A DNA stretch of 64,000 bases from positions 36,420 to 100,419 of the forward strand of contig JAQYLT010000049.1 of the NCBI GenBank assembly GCA_028719885.1, in the 5' to 3' direction. The DNA comes from Bacillota bacterium. GTDB taxonomy: Bacteria; Bacillota; Clostridia; Oscillospirales; Oscillospiraceae. Within the stretch, counting starts at the first letter, position 1; the number at the start of each line of letters is the position of its first letter. Positions 48,719 to 57,202 of the stretch are shown piece by piece. A program made the position numbers and the translations under genes. The notes under the pieces are model-generated. The model was given only the letters and a program-made list of their open reading frames with translations, had not been told where the DNA came from and searched no databases.

Positions 48719-49927
48719 TCAGTATTCATCGGACAAAAGGAAGTCTGCTACATGCATGGTTTTGATGCCTTCAAAATTGCCGCCGACGAAGTCATCCGTT
48801 CTCAGAACATACTTGGGGTAATTATCCCGGATATCCAGAAGCCGGTCATATTCCCGGCGATGCGTCTGATCGGATGTGATACGCTCGGTAACCTGCACAT
48901 AGATTTTTCCATTCTGCCGGGTGGCAACGAAGTCAATTTCGCCATCGCCGGTTTTTCCAATGTTCACTGTATACCCCCGGCGGCACAGCTCCAGATAAAC
49001 CACATTCTCAAGACTTGCGGCAACAGTATCCGCATTGTAGCCCAGGACACTGTAGCGCAGGGAGGTATCAGCCAGATAGAATTTCTCCTGGGTTTTCAGC
49101 AGCTCCTTGCCTTGCAGATCATACCGGGAGCAGCGGTGAAGCAGGTAAGCCTTCTCCAGCTTTTCCAGATAGCTATAGACGGTTTCGTTATCCAGAGAAC
49201 GATGTTCTGCTTTCAAATAGTCGGAGATGGACTTGGCAGAGAAGGTATTACCCACGTTGTTAAAGGTGTACTTCACCACCCGCTCCAACTGATCGATTTT
49301 CCGAACCTGATTCCGCCTTACAATGTCGGAGAAAACTGTGGAGTTATAAATGTCCCGGACAATGGTGTAAACCTCGTCCTGGGTGTAGCTTTGCAAATGG
49401 GTCGCGGGAAAGCCACCAAGGCGAATGTAGTTTGCCAGCTCCTGCCGGGAATCACCGACGGGCGCATAGTGACTTTTGAAAGTGAGGTACTCCCCGAAAG
49501 AAAGGGTGTAGATGCGAAATGCCACATATCGTCCGGTGAGGTAGGTAGAGATTTCCGAGGACATCATCCGGGAATTGGAGCCGGTGACATACAGATCCAC
49601 ATCAAAATCCGATTGCAGAGAATTAATGACCTTTTCCCAGCCCTTGATTTCCTGCATTTCATCCAGAAAGAAGTAGGTCTTTCCATTGGGGCAAATACGG
49701 CTTTTTAGCTCCGTGTACATCTGCTTTGCGGTCATATCCTCGTATTCCATGGAATCGAACCGATAGCTGACGATTCTATCTTCCGGAATCCCACGTTCGC
49801 GCAGCTTGTCCATAATCATTTTGAGAATGGTAGATTTTCCGCAGCGGCGCACGCCGGTGAGAATCTTCACAAAGGGCGTATCCGTGAATGCCATGATCTT
49901 GTCCACATAAATCGGTCTGTTGATCAT
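48719..49927 (-). CDS. AAA-type ATPase with DUF4143 domain
   Basis: A 402-residue ATPase of the AAA_14/DUF4143 type. The Walker A loop GVRRCGKST is at residues 25-33, Walker B TYFFLDEMQEI near 87, and sensor VTGSNS follows; the SGRY-like TYLTGRYV and LSFGEYL are typical. The C-terminal DUF4143 part has FYLADTSLRYSVLGYN, LENVVYLELCRRGYTV and the nuclease-like GDGEIDFVA...YVQVTERI. These genes are common and mobile in gut bacteria and have no settled role; some suspect toxin-antitoxin or defence links. ATG at 49927 is favoured by GGAGG 8 bases upstream. It lies next to an AT-rich stretch. Confidence 0.88.
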   Translation of the reverse strand: MINRPIYVDKIMAFTDTPFVKILTGVRRCGKSTILKMIMDKLRERGIPEDRIVSYRFDSMEYEDMTAKQMYTELKSRICPNGKTYFFLDEMQEIKGWEKVINSLQSDFDVDLYVTGSNSRMMSSEISTYLTGRYVAFRIYTLSFGEYLTFKSHYAPVGDSRQELANYIRLGGFPATHLQSYTQDEVYTIVRDIYNSTVFSDIVRRNQVRKIDQLERVVKYTFNNVGNTFSAKSISDYLKAEHRSLDNETVYSYLEKLEKAYLLHRCSRYDLQGKELLKTQEKFYLADTSLRYSVLGYNADTVAASLENVVYLELCRRGYTVNIGKTGDGEIDFVATRQNGKIYVQVTERITSDQTHRREYDRLLDIRDNYPKYVLRTDDFVGGNFEGIKTMHVADFLLSDEY

Positions 49928-50260
49928 CGTCGCCACCTCCGTTTGTAAAAATTATACCGCAAAGTAATTTAGAAATCAATAGCTTTGCGGATTAAAACCG
50001 CAAAATAATCAATTCCCTACGATTTAAAACGGTAAGCTGATGACATTGCCGTAGGGGCAATATATTTCGATTTAGATTAACTGTGTAATTTTTCATAATA
50101 CAGCTCTCCATCGGGTATAATTCACAGTGGTATTACCAATATAATTTCATTATTAATAATTATATCATCAACTTTTCATGAAATAAAGAGCAAATTCATT
50201 CTTATATTACCAACTTCCCCTTTTATTTCGTTTTACAATAGTGCAAAAGGAGAGATTGGA
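49928..50260. other. AT-rich gene-free stretch
   Basis: This 333-bp region is much richer in A and T than its surroundings. It has short dyads (TTGCGGATTAAAACCGCAAA at 49984-50003; ATTATTAATAAT at 50149-50160), the phrase TATTACCAA twice (50131, 50204 regions), and CCCTACG and GCCGTAGGGGC fragments (50013-50060) that may be decayed hairpin units. A TACAAT -10 box (50234-50239) could serve the XRE gene. No gene is seen. Confidence 0.55.
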
Positions 50261-50581
50261 ATGTCCGATATGAATTTTGATGAATTTGTCCGTTCCAGAA
50301 TAATGGAGCTGCGAATCAAAAAAGATGTATCCGAGCATCGAATGAGTCTCGACTTGGACAAAAGCGGCTCCTACATTCGCGGCATCACAAATGGGGCAGC
50401 TTTGCCGTCTCTCAAAGAACTGTTCAACATCATAACCTACTTCGACATGACACCAGCTGAGTTCTTTGCACCGCTGGAGGACGAGGACACGCCTTATCAC
50501 AAGCTCTGCGAAAGGCTGCGCTCCTTGGATGAGCGTGATTTGGAAAAGGTAAACACCTTTCTCAATTGGATTCAAAATTAA
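50261..50581 (+). CDS. XRE-family helix-turn-helix protein
   Basis: A 106-residue regulator. The helix-turn-helix region is at about residues 12-45 (RIMELRIKKDVSEHRMSLDLDKSGSYIRG in parts), followed by a helix NIITYFDMTPAEFF typical of small XRE proteins and a coiled tail CERLRSLDERDLEKVNTFLNW. AAGGAGAG precedes the ATG. It is monocistronic with a strong terminator. It is divergent from the AAA ATPase, so it may regulate that gene through the AT-rich region, but this is inference. Confidence 0.86.
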   Translation: MSDMNFDEFVRSRIMELRIKKDVSEHRMSLDLDKSGSYIRGITNGAALPSLKELFNIITYFDMTPAEFFAPLEDEDTPYHKLCERLRSLDERDLEKVNTFLNWIQN

Positions 50582-50593
50582 ATTCCATTTCCG

Positions 50594-50627
50594 ACCCACG
50601 ATGCTGTGTGCACCGTGGGTTTTTTTG
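50594..50627 (+). terminator. XRE gene terminator
   Basis: ACCCACG (50594-50600) pairs with CGTGGGT (50614-50620), followed by TTTTTTG. Confidence 0.85.
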
Positions 50628-50708
50628 TTTCACCCCTTTCACATCGGCGTGGTGTTTTTTATTCCTCCCCCCGGCAGAGATTTCCAACAAAAAAATCCCC
50701 TCTGGATG

Positions 50709-50752
50709 TTGACATTCTAAGCATTCTTTTATATAATAAGCATGTGCTTATT
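50709..50752 (+). promoter_or_regulatory. psuK-psuG promoter with operator palindrome
   Basis: Perfect TTGACA (50709-50714), 17-bp spacer, perfect TATAAT (50732-50737). The palindrome AATAAGCA-TG-TGCTTATT (50735-50752) overlaps the end of the -10 box and the start site, an ideal repressor position. Confidence 0.82.
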
Positions 50753-50774
50753 CATTCACTCAAGGAGGCCGGTT

Positions 50775-51860
50775 ATGACACAGCGGGAGCGGCAGCTGTT
50801 GCAGCTGATTGAAGCAAATCCTCTGATTTCCCAGCAGGAACTCGCCGACAAGCTGGGCATCACCCGTTCCAGCGTGGCGGTGCACATCTCCAACCTGACC
50901 AAAAAGGGCTGCATCGCCGGGCGTGGCTATGTACTCCGCAGCGGCAGCTACGCCGTGGTGGTGGGCGGCGTGAATGTGGACATCGGCGGCCGATCCTTTG
51001 CGCCCCTGGTGGCGGCGGACTCCAACCCGGGCACCGTGCATCTGAGTTTAGGCGGTGTGGGCCGGAACATTGCCCACAATCTTTCCCTGCTGGGCACGGA
51101 CGTACACCTGCTCACCGCCTATGGCGACGACCTCCACGGGGAGCGGGTGGCCGCCTCCTGCTCGGAGCTGGGCATCGACCTGAGCCACGCCCTGCGGATT
51201 GCCGGCGGCACCACCTCCACCTATCTCTATCTTTCGGACAACCGGGGAGAGATGGCCCTGGCGGTTTCCGATATGGAAATCTGCAAAAAAATCACCCCCG
51301 GCTATCTTGCCGGTCAGCTTCCCCTGCTGCAAAACGCCCAGGTTGTTGTGGCGGACGCCAACCTCAGCGGCGAGAGCCTGGAATTTCTGGCAAACAACTG
51401 CACCGTTCCCCTGTTTGTGGACCCGGTATCCACGGTAAAGGCCCAGAAGCTCCGGCCCATTCTGGATAAAATTCACACTCTCAAACCCAACCGGCTGGAG
51501 GCGGAGCTGCTCTCCGGCGTGACCATTCAAACGGAGGCAGACCTGAACCGGGCAGCGGATGTGCTGACGGAAATGGGCGTCCACCGGATGTTTATCTCCC
51601 TGGGGGCTCGCGGTGTATTCGCGGTGATGGGGCAGGAGCGGCTGAGGCTTTCCAACCTGCCCGGAAAAATGGTAAACACCACCGGCTGCGGCGATGCCTT
51701 TATGGCGGCGCTGGTTTGGGCATACTTAGAGGGTATGGACCTGAAATCCACCGCTCTGGCAGGTCTGGCCGCCGGTTCCATCGCCATGGAGTCGCCGGAG
51801 ACCATCAATCCTAGTCTGTCCGCCCCGGCGGTAAAAAACAGAATGTCCCTGAATTCATAA
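50775..51860 (+). CDS. psuK: PfkB-family pseudouridine kinase with N-terminal helix-turn-helix
   Basis: A 361-residue fusion. Residues 1-57 form a winged helix-turn-helix (MTQRERQLLQLIEANPLISQ then QELADKLGITRSSVAVHISN), and the rest is a ribokinase-like PfkB kinase: VVGGVNVDIGG, the LSLGGVGRNIAHNLSLLG sugar site, and TTGCGDAFMAALVWA with the catalytic Asp. With psuG behind it, the substrate is most likely pseudouridine, giving pseudouridine 5'-phosphate. The fused HTH could let the kinase regulate its own operon through the palindrome at the promoter. AAGGAGG precedes the ATG. Confidence 0.9.
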   Translation: MTQRERQLLQLIEANPLISQQELADKLGITRSSVAVHISNLTKKGCIAGRGYVLRSGSYAVVVGGVNVDIGGRSFAPLVAADSNPGTVHLSLGGVGRNIAHNLSLLGTDVHLLTAYGDDLHGERVAASCSELGIDLSHALRIAGGTTSTYLYLSDNRGEMALAVSDMEICKKITPGYLAGQLPLLQNAQVVVADANLSGESLEFLANNCTVPLFVDPVSTVKAQKLRPILDKIHTLKPNRLEAELLSGVTIQTEADLNRAADVLTEMGVHRMFISLGARGVFAVMGQERLRLSNLPGKMVNTTGCGDAFMAALVWAYLEGMDLKSTALAGLAAGSIAMESPETINPSLSAPAVKNRMSLNS

Positions 51861-51893
51861 TATAACATTTCAATACGAAAGGAATCTGCCATC

Positions 51894-52814
51894 ATGAACA
51901 TGAACAAGTATCTGGATGTGAATCCCGAGGTCGCCCAGGCCATTGCCCAGGGGAAGCCTGTTGTGGCCCTGGAATCCACCATCATCTCCCACGGTATGCC
52001 CTATCCTCAGAACGTGGAAACTGCGCTGAATGTGGAAAGAATCATCCGGGAGAACGGCGCTGTCCCCGCCACCATCGCCATCATCGGCGGCCGTCTGAAG
52101 GCCGGTTTGACCCCCGAGGAAATTGAATACTTCGGCAAGAAAGGCCGTGCCATCCACAAGGCCTCCCGCCGGGACCTGGCGGTGCTCTGCGCCAAGGGAG
52201 AGGACGGTGCCACCACCGTCACCACCACCATGATGATTGCAAACATGGCCGGCATCCGGTTCTTTGCCACCGGCGGCATCGGCGGCGTGCACCGGGGGGC
52301 GGAGACCACCATGGACATCTCCGCCGATCTGGAGGAGCTGGCCCGCACCCCGGTGATGGTGGTATGCGCCGGTGCCAAGTCCATTCTGGATTTGGGCCTG
52401 ACCCTGGAATACCTGGAAACCAAGGGTGTGCCCGTGCTGGGCTACCAGACTGAGGAGCTCCCTGCCTTCTACACCCGCAAGTCCGGCTTCGGCGTGGATT
52501 ACCGGATGGACTCCCCCGCGGAGCTGGCTGCCGCCTTCAAGGCCCAGAACGACATGGCCCTGGGCGGCGGTATGCTGGTGACCAACCCCATCCCCGAGGA
52601 ATACTCCATGCCCAAGGATATCATCGACGCCGCCATCGACCGGGCCATCGCCGAGTGCAACGAAAAGGGCATCAAGGGCAAGGAGACCACGCCCTTCCTG
52701 CTGGCCCGGGTGGCAGAGCTCACCGGCGGCGACAGCCTGGCCAGCAACATCCGGCTGGTTTACAACAACGCCAAGCTCACCGCCCAGACCGCCGTGGAAT
52801 ACTGCAAGCTGTAA
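51894..52814 (+). CDS. psuG: Pseudouridine-5'-phosphate glycosidase
   Basis: A 306-residue enzyme that splits pseudouridine 5'-phosphate into uracil and ribose 5-phosphate. Typical signatures are ALESTIISHGMPYPQN near residues 23-37, GRLKAGLTPEEIEYF, KASRRDLAV, RFFATGGIGGVHRGAE and the late GGGMLVTNPIPEE. AAAGGAA lies before the ATG. It follows psuK by 33 bp and completes pseudouridine salvage. Together with udk in the window it indicates active RNA nucleoside recycling. Confidence 0.96.
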   Translation: MNMNKYLDVNPEVAQAIAQGKPVVALESTIISHGMPYPQNVETALNVERIIRENGAVPATIAIIGGRLKAGLTPEEIEYFGKKGRAIHKASRRDLAVLCAKGEDGATTVTTTMMIANMAGIRFFATGGIGGVHRGAETTMDISADLEELARTPVMVVCAGAKSILDLGLTLEYLETKGVPVLGYQTEELPAFYTRKSGFGVDYRMDSPAELAAAFKAQNDMALGGGMLVTNPIPEEYSMPKDIIDAAIDRAIAECNEKGIKGKETTPFLLARVAELTGGDSLASNIRLVYNNAKLTAQTAVEYCKL

Positions 52815-52820
52815 TTTTCT

Positions 52821-52850
52821 TCTCCCCTGCCAAACGGCGGGGGAGATTTG
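52821..52850 (+). terminator. psuG terminator
   Basis: TCTCCCCTGCC (52821-52831) pairs with GGCGGGGGAGA (52836-52846) with one mismatch, followed by TTTG. Confidence 0.7.
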
Positions 52851-52865
52851 TTCCACAGGAAAGGG

Positions 52866-53083
52866 AAATTGAAATATTTCGTAGGGAATGCATTTATGCA
52901 TTCCGCCCCGGTCATAAATCACCGGGGAGTTATTGAATCGAAAAATGCTACCCAGGCGGAACGCATGAATGCGTTCCCTACGCAAAAATCATCGTTTTAC
53001 GGTTTGTCGAACCCCGGTGGTTCATGAACCTTTCGGAACGGATAAATCCGTTCCCTACGAATCACCTCTGCAAGCACCAATTT
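52866..53083. repeat. Hairpin-unit repeat element K
   Basis: One unit at 52880-52905 (arm GGAATGCAT) faces two inverted units, 52957-52982 (arm GGAACGCAT, loop GA) and 53034-53059 (arm GGAACGGAT). The right end CAAGCACCAATTT (53071-53083) stands only 4 bp before the -35 box of the glycosyltransferase promoter. Confidence 0.85.
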
Positions 53084-53087
53084 GTTG

Positions 53088-53116
53088 TTGAAAAACCGCC
53101 GTCTTTGGGGTACAAT
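53088..53116 (+). promoter_or_regulatory. Promoter of the GT2-GT39 operon
   Basis: TTGAAA (53088-53093), 17-bp spacer, TACAAT (53111-53116). It directly abuts the right end of element K. Confidence 0.7.
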
Positions 53117-53146
53117 GGGAGAAACGAATCCGCAGGAGGAATAAAG

Positions 53147-54091
53147 ATGGCGGAATTGATTTCTTTGATTGTGCCGTGCTATAACGAAGAGCCGTCCCTG
53201 CCCTATTTCTGGGAGCAGACCGCCGCCGTGATGGCGAAAATGGATTATCTGGACTTTGAAGTGATTTTTGTGAACGACGGCTCCAAGGATAAAACCCTGG
53301 AGGTTCTCCGCAGCCTGGCGGAAGCGGACAGCCGGGTGAAATACATCTCCTTTTCCCGGAATTTCGGCAAGGAGGCCGCCATGTTTGCCGGTTTGGAGCA
53401 CGCCAAGGGGGACTACGCCGCCGTGATGGACGCGGATTTGCAGGACCCCCCTGCCCTGCTGGAGCAGATGTATCACGCCGTCACCCAGGAGGGCTACGAT
53501 TCCGCCGCCACCCGCCGGGTCACACGAAAGGGGGAGCCCCCCATCCGCTCCTTTTTCGCCCGGATGTTCTACCGGATCATCAACAAAATGGCGGATGTGG
53601 AAATTGTGGACGGGGCCCGGGACTTCCGGCTGATGAACCGGAAATTCTTAAATGCCCTGCTGGAGCTGAAAGAGCGGAACCGGTTCTCCAAGGGTCTGTT
53701 CGGCTGGGTGGGCTTCAAAACCAAATGGCTGGAATTTGAAAACGTGGAGCGGGTGGCCGGCGAGACCAAGTGGTCCTTCTGGAAGCTGTTTAAATACAGC
53801 ATTGAGGGAATTGTGGCCTTCACCACCGCGCCTTTGACCATTGCCTCTGTGATGGGCTTCCTGATGTGTACGCTGGCCCTGTGCTCCACGGTGTTCATTG
53901 TGGTCCGCAAGCTGATCTTCGGCGACCCGGTGTCCGGCTGGGCCTCCACCGCCTCCATCATCACCTTTATCGGCGGCATTCAGCTGTTTTTCATGGGGGT
54001 GTTCGGTCAGTATCTGGCCAAGGCCTACACGGAAATCAAAAATCGGCCCATCTACATTGTGGCTGAATCCAATCTGGAAGAGGATAACTGA
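53147..54091 (+). CDS. GT2 glycosyltransferase, dolichyl/undecaprenyl-phosphate sugar synthase-like
   Basis: A 314-residue membrane-anchored family 2 glycosyltransferase. The GT-A domain has LIVPCYNEEPSLPYF, FVNDGSKDKT, FSRNFGKEAAM, the DxD site in VMDADLQDPP, and DGARDFRLMNRK with KWSFWKLFKYS. Two C-terminal helices (about 230-255 and 265-290) mark the GtrB/DPM1 type that loads a sugar on polyprenyl phosphate. GGAGGA precedes the ATG. The next gene, 3 bp later, is a GT39-type transferase that could use the product as donor. Confidence 0.93.
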   Translation: MAELISLIVPCYNEEPSLPYFWEQTAAVMAKMDYLDFEVIFVNDGSKDKTLEVLRSLAEADSRVKYISFSRNFGKEAAMFAGLEHAKGDYAAVMDADLQDPPALLEQMYHAVTQEGYDSAATRRVTRKGEPPIRSFFARMFYRIINKMADVEIVDGARDFRLMNRKFLNALLELKERNRFSKGLFGWVGFKTKWLEFENVERVAGETKWSFWKLFKYSIEGIVAFTTAPLTIASVMGFLMCTLALCSTVFIVVRKLIFGDPVSGWASTASIITFIGGIQLFFMGVFGQYLAKAYTEIKNRPIYIVAESNLEEDN

Positions 54092-54094
54092 TTT

Positions 54095-55504
54095 ATGACC
54101 AAACAAAAGCGTCTTCCCTCGGCCTACTGCCTGCTGCTCCTGGCCGCCGCGGTAATCTACGGTGTGCTGGCGCTGTCGGACAACATCTGGGCCGACGAGG
54201 CCTACACCTTTGCCATGCTGCCCCACAGCTTTGGGGAGATCTGGCAAATCACCGCCGCCGATGTCCACCCCCCCCTGTATTATTTCGCGGCTAAGCTGTT
54301 TACGGCGGCCTTCGGCTACAGCCAGTATTCCCTGCGGCTGTTTTCCGGCATCTGCTATTGGCTCATTCTCGCCATCGGAGGTGCCCAGCTCACCCGGCTG
54401 TTCAGCAGGAAAACCGGGCTGCTGTTCATGGCGCTGTATCTGCTGTTCCCCTTTTCCCTGGAGCACGCGGCAGAGGCCCGGATGTACAGCTTTGCCTCCC
54501 TGGCGGTGTTCCTGTGTGCCCTGTTTGCCTACCGGGTGTGGCTGACCGAAAGAAGCACCGACTGGATTGGCTTTGTGGTCTCCGGACTTTGCGCCGGCTA
54601 CACCCATTATTTTGCCCTGGTCTCCGCCGGTGTGATTTACGGGCTGCTGTTTCTGTGCTGCCTGATTCGCCGCCGGAAGCTGCTGAAAGGCTGGTTTTTC
54701 GCCGCCGCTGCCACGATTATTCTGTATCTGCCCTGGCTGAAATGCCTTTTGGAGCAGCTGGCCTACAAGGCAAGCAACGAATACTGGATTGGGGCCATCA
54801 CCATTCAGAGCTTACTCAACGATCTCATTTACCTGCTCCATGCCAATGGCTTCAGCGCCTTCCCTCTGTTCTTCGGCCTTTTGGGACTGGGGCTGGTCAT
54901 CCGCCTGGCCCGGAAGAAGGCCGCTGCCCCGCTGCTGGCCCTTTCGGTGCCGGTGATCACCCTGGCATTGGGCGTGGGCATTTCCATGATCATGCGTCCC
55001 ATTTTCATCCTCCGCTACCTGGTGCCCTGCGGGCCGCTGATTATTTTCTTTGTGGCCTACGGCATCGACACCATTGGGCGGGAAGCTCTGCGGGGCGGCG
55101 TTGTCACCCTGATGCTGGCGGCGTTCTGCTCCAATTTGATTTTTGCCCTGGAGGACATTCTGCCCAACCCCGAGAAATTCGGCGCTGCCGCCGTCTCCCA
55201 GGCGGAGCAGGCGGAGGCTTATGTGATTCAGGTGAGCAACCACCTCCATGTCAGCCAGGTGGTAGCCTACTATGCCGCCCCCCAGGTTCCCGTCTACACC
55301 CCGGAAACCCTGGGTGCTGCCAGCCCCTATGAAAACATTCACCTGCTGGAAGAGCGTCCCGAAGAGGAACGCTGCCTGGCAGTGCTCACCGACCCGGACA
55401 CGGAGCCCGACGATTCCCTGTTCTCGGGCTACCGGGGCACCAAGCTGGGCACCTATTTCGCCGCCTACGACACCTTCGACCTGTGGCTTTTAGAGCTCCC
55501 ATAA
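54095..55504 (+). CDS. GT39-family membrane glycosyltransferase
   Basis: A 469-residue protein with about ten helices of the PMT/ArnT-like GT-C fold. The first external loop carries the acidic pair in NIWADEAYTFAML, which is the usual catalytic site, followed by DVHPPLYYFAAKLF. Further helices run to about residue 360, then a soluble C-terminal part. It starts 3 bp after the GT2 gene, so the pair likely loads a lipid carrier with a sugar and passes it to a wall or surface acceptor. Acceptor unknown. Confidence 0.9.
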   Translation: MTKQKRLPSAYCLLLLAAAVIYGVLALSDNIWADEAYTFAMLPHSFGEIWQITAADVHPPLYYFAAKLFTAAFGYSQYSLRLFSGICYWLILAIGGAQLTRLFSRKTGLLFMALYLLFPFSLEHAAEARMYSFASLAVFLCALFAYRVWLTERSTDWIGFVVSGLCAGYTHYFALVSAGVIYGLLFLCCLIRRRKLLKGWFFAAAATIILYLPWLKCLLEQLAYKASNEYWIGAITIQSLLNDLIYLLHANGFSAFPLFFGLLGLGLVIRLARKKAAAPLLALSVPVITLALGVGISMIMRPIFILRYLVPCGPLIIFFVAYGIDTIGREALRGGVVTLMLAAFCSNLIFALEDILPNPEKFGAAAVSQAEQAEAYVIQVSNHLHVSQVVAYYAAPQVPVYTPETLGAASPYENIHLLEERPEEERCLAVLTDPDTEPDDSLFSGYRGTKLGTYFAAYDTFDLWLLELP

Positions 55505-55511
55505 AGAAGAA

Positions 55512-55550
55512 CACGGAACCGGCCCGGTCAGGCTGGTTCCGTGGTTTTTA
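55512..55550 (+). terminator. Terminator between GT39 and the deacetylase
   Basis: CACGGAACC (55512-55520) pairs with GGTTCCGTG (55535-55543), followed by GTTTTTATTT. The minus-strand side has TTCTTCTTT, so it may serve both convergent genes. Confidence 0.88.
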
Positions 55551-56249
55551 TTTGGGGAGAAAATGGGAGTAAATCTTCCCCGCCTTGGGAATGCAGCCCC
55601 GCAGCGCCGCCAGCTCTGAGGCGGTGACAAACTGGTAGCCCTGGGCACTGAGCTGGTCGATGATCCGCAGGGCGGCGGTGACGGAGCTGTCGGACATGTC
55701 ATGGAGCAGGATCACGTCCCCGTCGGTGACGTTTTTCACCACTGCCTGCTCAATGGCAGCCGCGTCCTGAATGGCCCAGTCCTTTGGGTCCACCGACCAA
55801 TTGAGGATTGCCAGATTCCTGGCCTCCGCCACCTGCCGGACCCCATCGCTGCAGCAGCCCCCGGGAGGCCGGAGGAACCGGACCCGGCAGCCCTCCGGCA
55901 GCAGTGCCTGGGTATCCAGGATTTCCTGGGCGATTTCCCGGCGGCTGAGCTGCTGCATGTTTTTGTGGCTGTAGCCATGGTTGCCTACCTCATGCCCCTC
56001 TTCCACAATTCGCTTTGCCTCCGCCGGATATTCCTTGATTCGGTAGCCGCAGAGCAAAAAGGTGGCCCGGGCTCCCCGCTCCTTCAGGCCATCCAGGAGG
56101 CGGCTGGTATAGCGTCCCGAGGGGCCGTCGTCAAAGGTCAGCACCACATATTTCCCCGCCGCCCGGGCCCGTACCGGGAACACCAGCAGGCTCAGGCAGC
56201 ACAAAATTGCCAGCAATCGCCGCAAGCTCCACACATCCTTTTCTTCCAT
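55548..56249 (-). CDS. Secreted polysaccharide deacetylase (NodB domain)
   Basis: A 233-residue protein with a signal peptide (about residues 1-31, ending RARAAG) and a NodB homology domain. Catalytic motif 1 is LTFDDGPSG, motif 2 HEVGNHGYSH with the two metal His, motif 3 RFLRPPGG, motif 4 WSVDPKDW and motif 5 VILLHDMSD. Firmicute relatives (PdaA/PdaB type) deacetylate peptidoglycan, often in spore formation, but chitin or xylan cannot be excluded. The ATG follows AAGG; its start lies inside the divergent rlmA promoter region. Confidence 0.93.
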   Translation of the reverse strand: MEEKDVWSLRRLLAILCCLSLLVFPVRARAAGKYVVLTFDDGPSGRYTSRLLDGLKERGARATFLLCGYRIKEYPAEAKRIVEEGHEVGNHGYSHKNMQQLSRREIAQEILDTQALLPEGCRVRFLRPPGGCCSDGVRQVAEARNLAILNWSVDPKDWAIQDAAAIEQAVVKNVTDGDVILLHDMSDSSVTAALRIIDQLSAQGYQFVTASELAALRGCIPKAGKIYSHFLPK

Positions 56250-56278
56250 TTGACCTTTTTGGAAAAATGGGGTAAAAT
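56250..56278 (+). promoter_or_regulatory. rlmA promoter
   Basis: TTGACC (56250-56255), 17-bp spacer, TAAAAT (56273-56278). The -35 box starts at the base next to the divergent deacetylase ATG. Confidence 0.75.
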
Positions 56279-56304
56279 CATACAAAAACGAAAGAAGAAT
56301 CTCT

Positions 56305-57105
56305 ATGGATTTGATTTGTCCCATCTGCGCCCTGCCGCTCCGGCAAGAGGAAAAACGGCTTTTCTGCCAAAAGGGCCACAGCTTTGACATTGCCCGCCAG
56401 GGATATGTGAATCTGCTCACCGTCCAGCAGAAGCACTCCCTCTCCCCCGGGGACACCCGGGAGCAGGTGCTCTCCCGCCGGGCCTTTTTGGAGGCAGGGT
56501 TCTATGCGCCCATCTCCCAGGCTCTGAATCAGGCGGCGCTGGATTTCTCCGCCCAGGGAGAAATCCTGGATGTGGGCTGTGGGGAGGGCTACTACTCCGC
56601 CCGGCTGGCACAGGCCATGGCGGCGCCCCTCACCGGCTTGGACATCTCCAAGGAGGCTGTGCGCTGTGCCGCCGCCAAGTACAAGGAGCACACCTGGCTC
56701 TGTGCCACAGCGGCCCACATCCCGGTGGAGGACGGCAGCGTAGGAACCCTCACCAGTCTGTTTGCCATCACAGTGCCGGAGGAATTCCGCCGGGTGCTTC
56801 GCCGGGACGGGCTGTTCTTTCAGGTGCTGGCGGCAGAGGATCATCTGCTGGGGCTGAAATCCATTGTTTACGACCGGCTGACCCACAAGGAAAAGGACCT
56901 GGCCCCCACCCTGCCGGGCTTTCAGCTTTTGGATTCCCGGCCCATCCGGTTCTCCTTTCAGCTGGAGGGGGAGCAAATCCGCAGTCTCTTTGCCATGACG
57001 CCCCACCTGTTCCGCATTGGAAAGGCCGGGGCCCAGCGACTGGCGGAGACCACCCGGCTCCAGGACACCGCCAGCTGCATTCTGAATGTCTATCGTGCCA
57101 TTTGA
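56305..57105 (+). CDS. rlmA: 23S rRNA guanine-N1 methyltransferase, RlmA family
   Basis: A 266-residue methyltransferase. The N-terminal zinc finger has Cys5, Cys8 (CPIC), Cys21 and His25 (FCQKGH), typical of RlmA. The SAM site is ILDVGCGEGYYSARLAQ and the later LTGLDISKEAV. Relatives methylate G745 or G748 of 23S rRNA, the latter tied to tylosin resistance; which position is modified here cannot be told. It has its own promoter and terminator. Confidence 0.9.
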   Translation: MDLICPICALPLRQEEKRLFCQKGHSFDIARQGYVNLLTVQQKHSLSPGDTREQVLSRRAFLEAGFYAPISQALNQAALDFSAQGEILDVGCGEGYYSARLAQAMAAPLTGLDISKEAVRCAAAKYKEHTWLCATAAHIPVEDGSVGTLTSLFAITVPEEFRRVLRRDGLFFQVLAAEDHLLGLKSIVYDRLTHKEKDLAPTLPGFQLLDSRPIRFSFQLEGEQIRSLFAMTPHLFRIGKAGAQRLAETTRLQDTASCILNVYRAI

Positions 57106-57146
57106 CAAAGCTACTTTACCCCGGAAAAAGGCGAATATGCAAAAAC

Positions 57147-57180
57147 CGCAGGCAGGAAAAACCTGTCTGCGATTTTTATT
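57147..57180 (+). terminator. rlmA terminator
   Basis: CGCAGGCAGG (57147-57156) pairs with CCTGTCTGCG (57162-57171), followed by ATTTTTATT. Confidence 0.88.
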
Positions 57181-57202
57181 GTGTGCTGATTAGCTGACAA
57201 AG

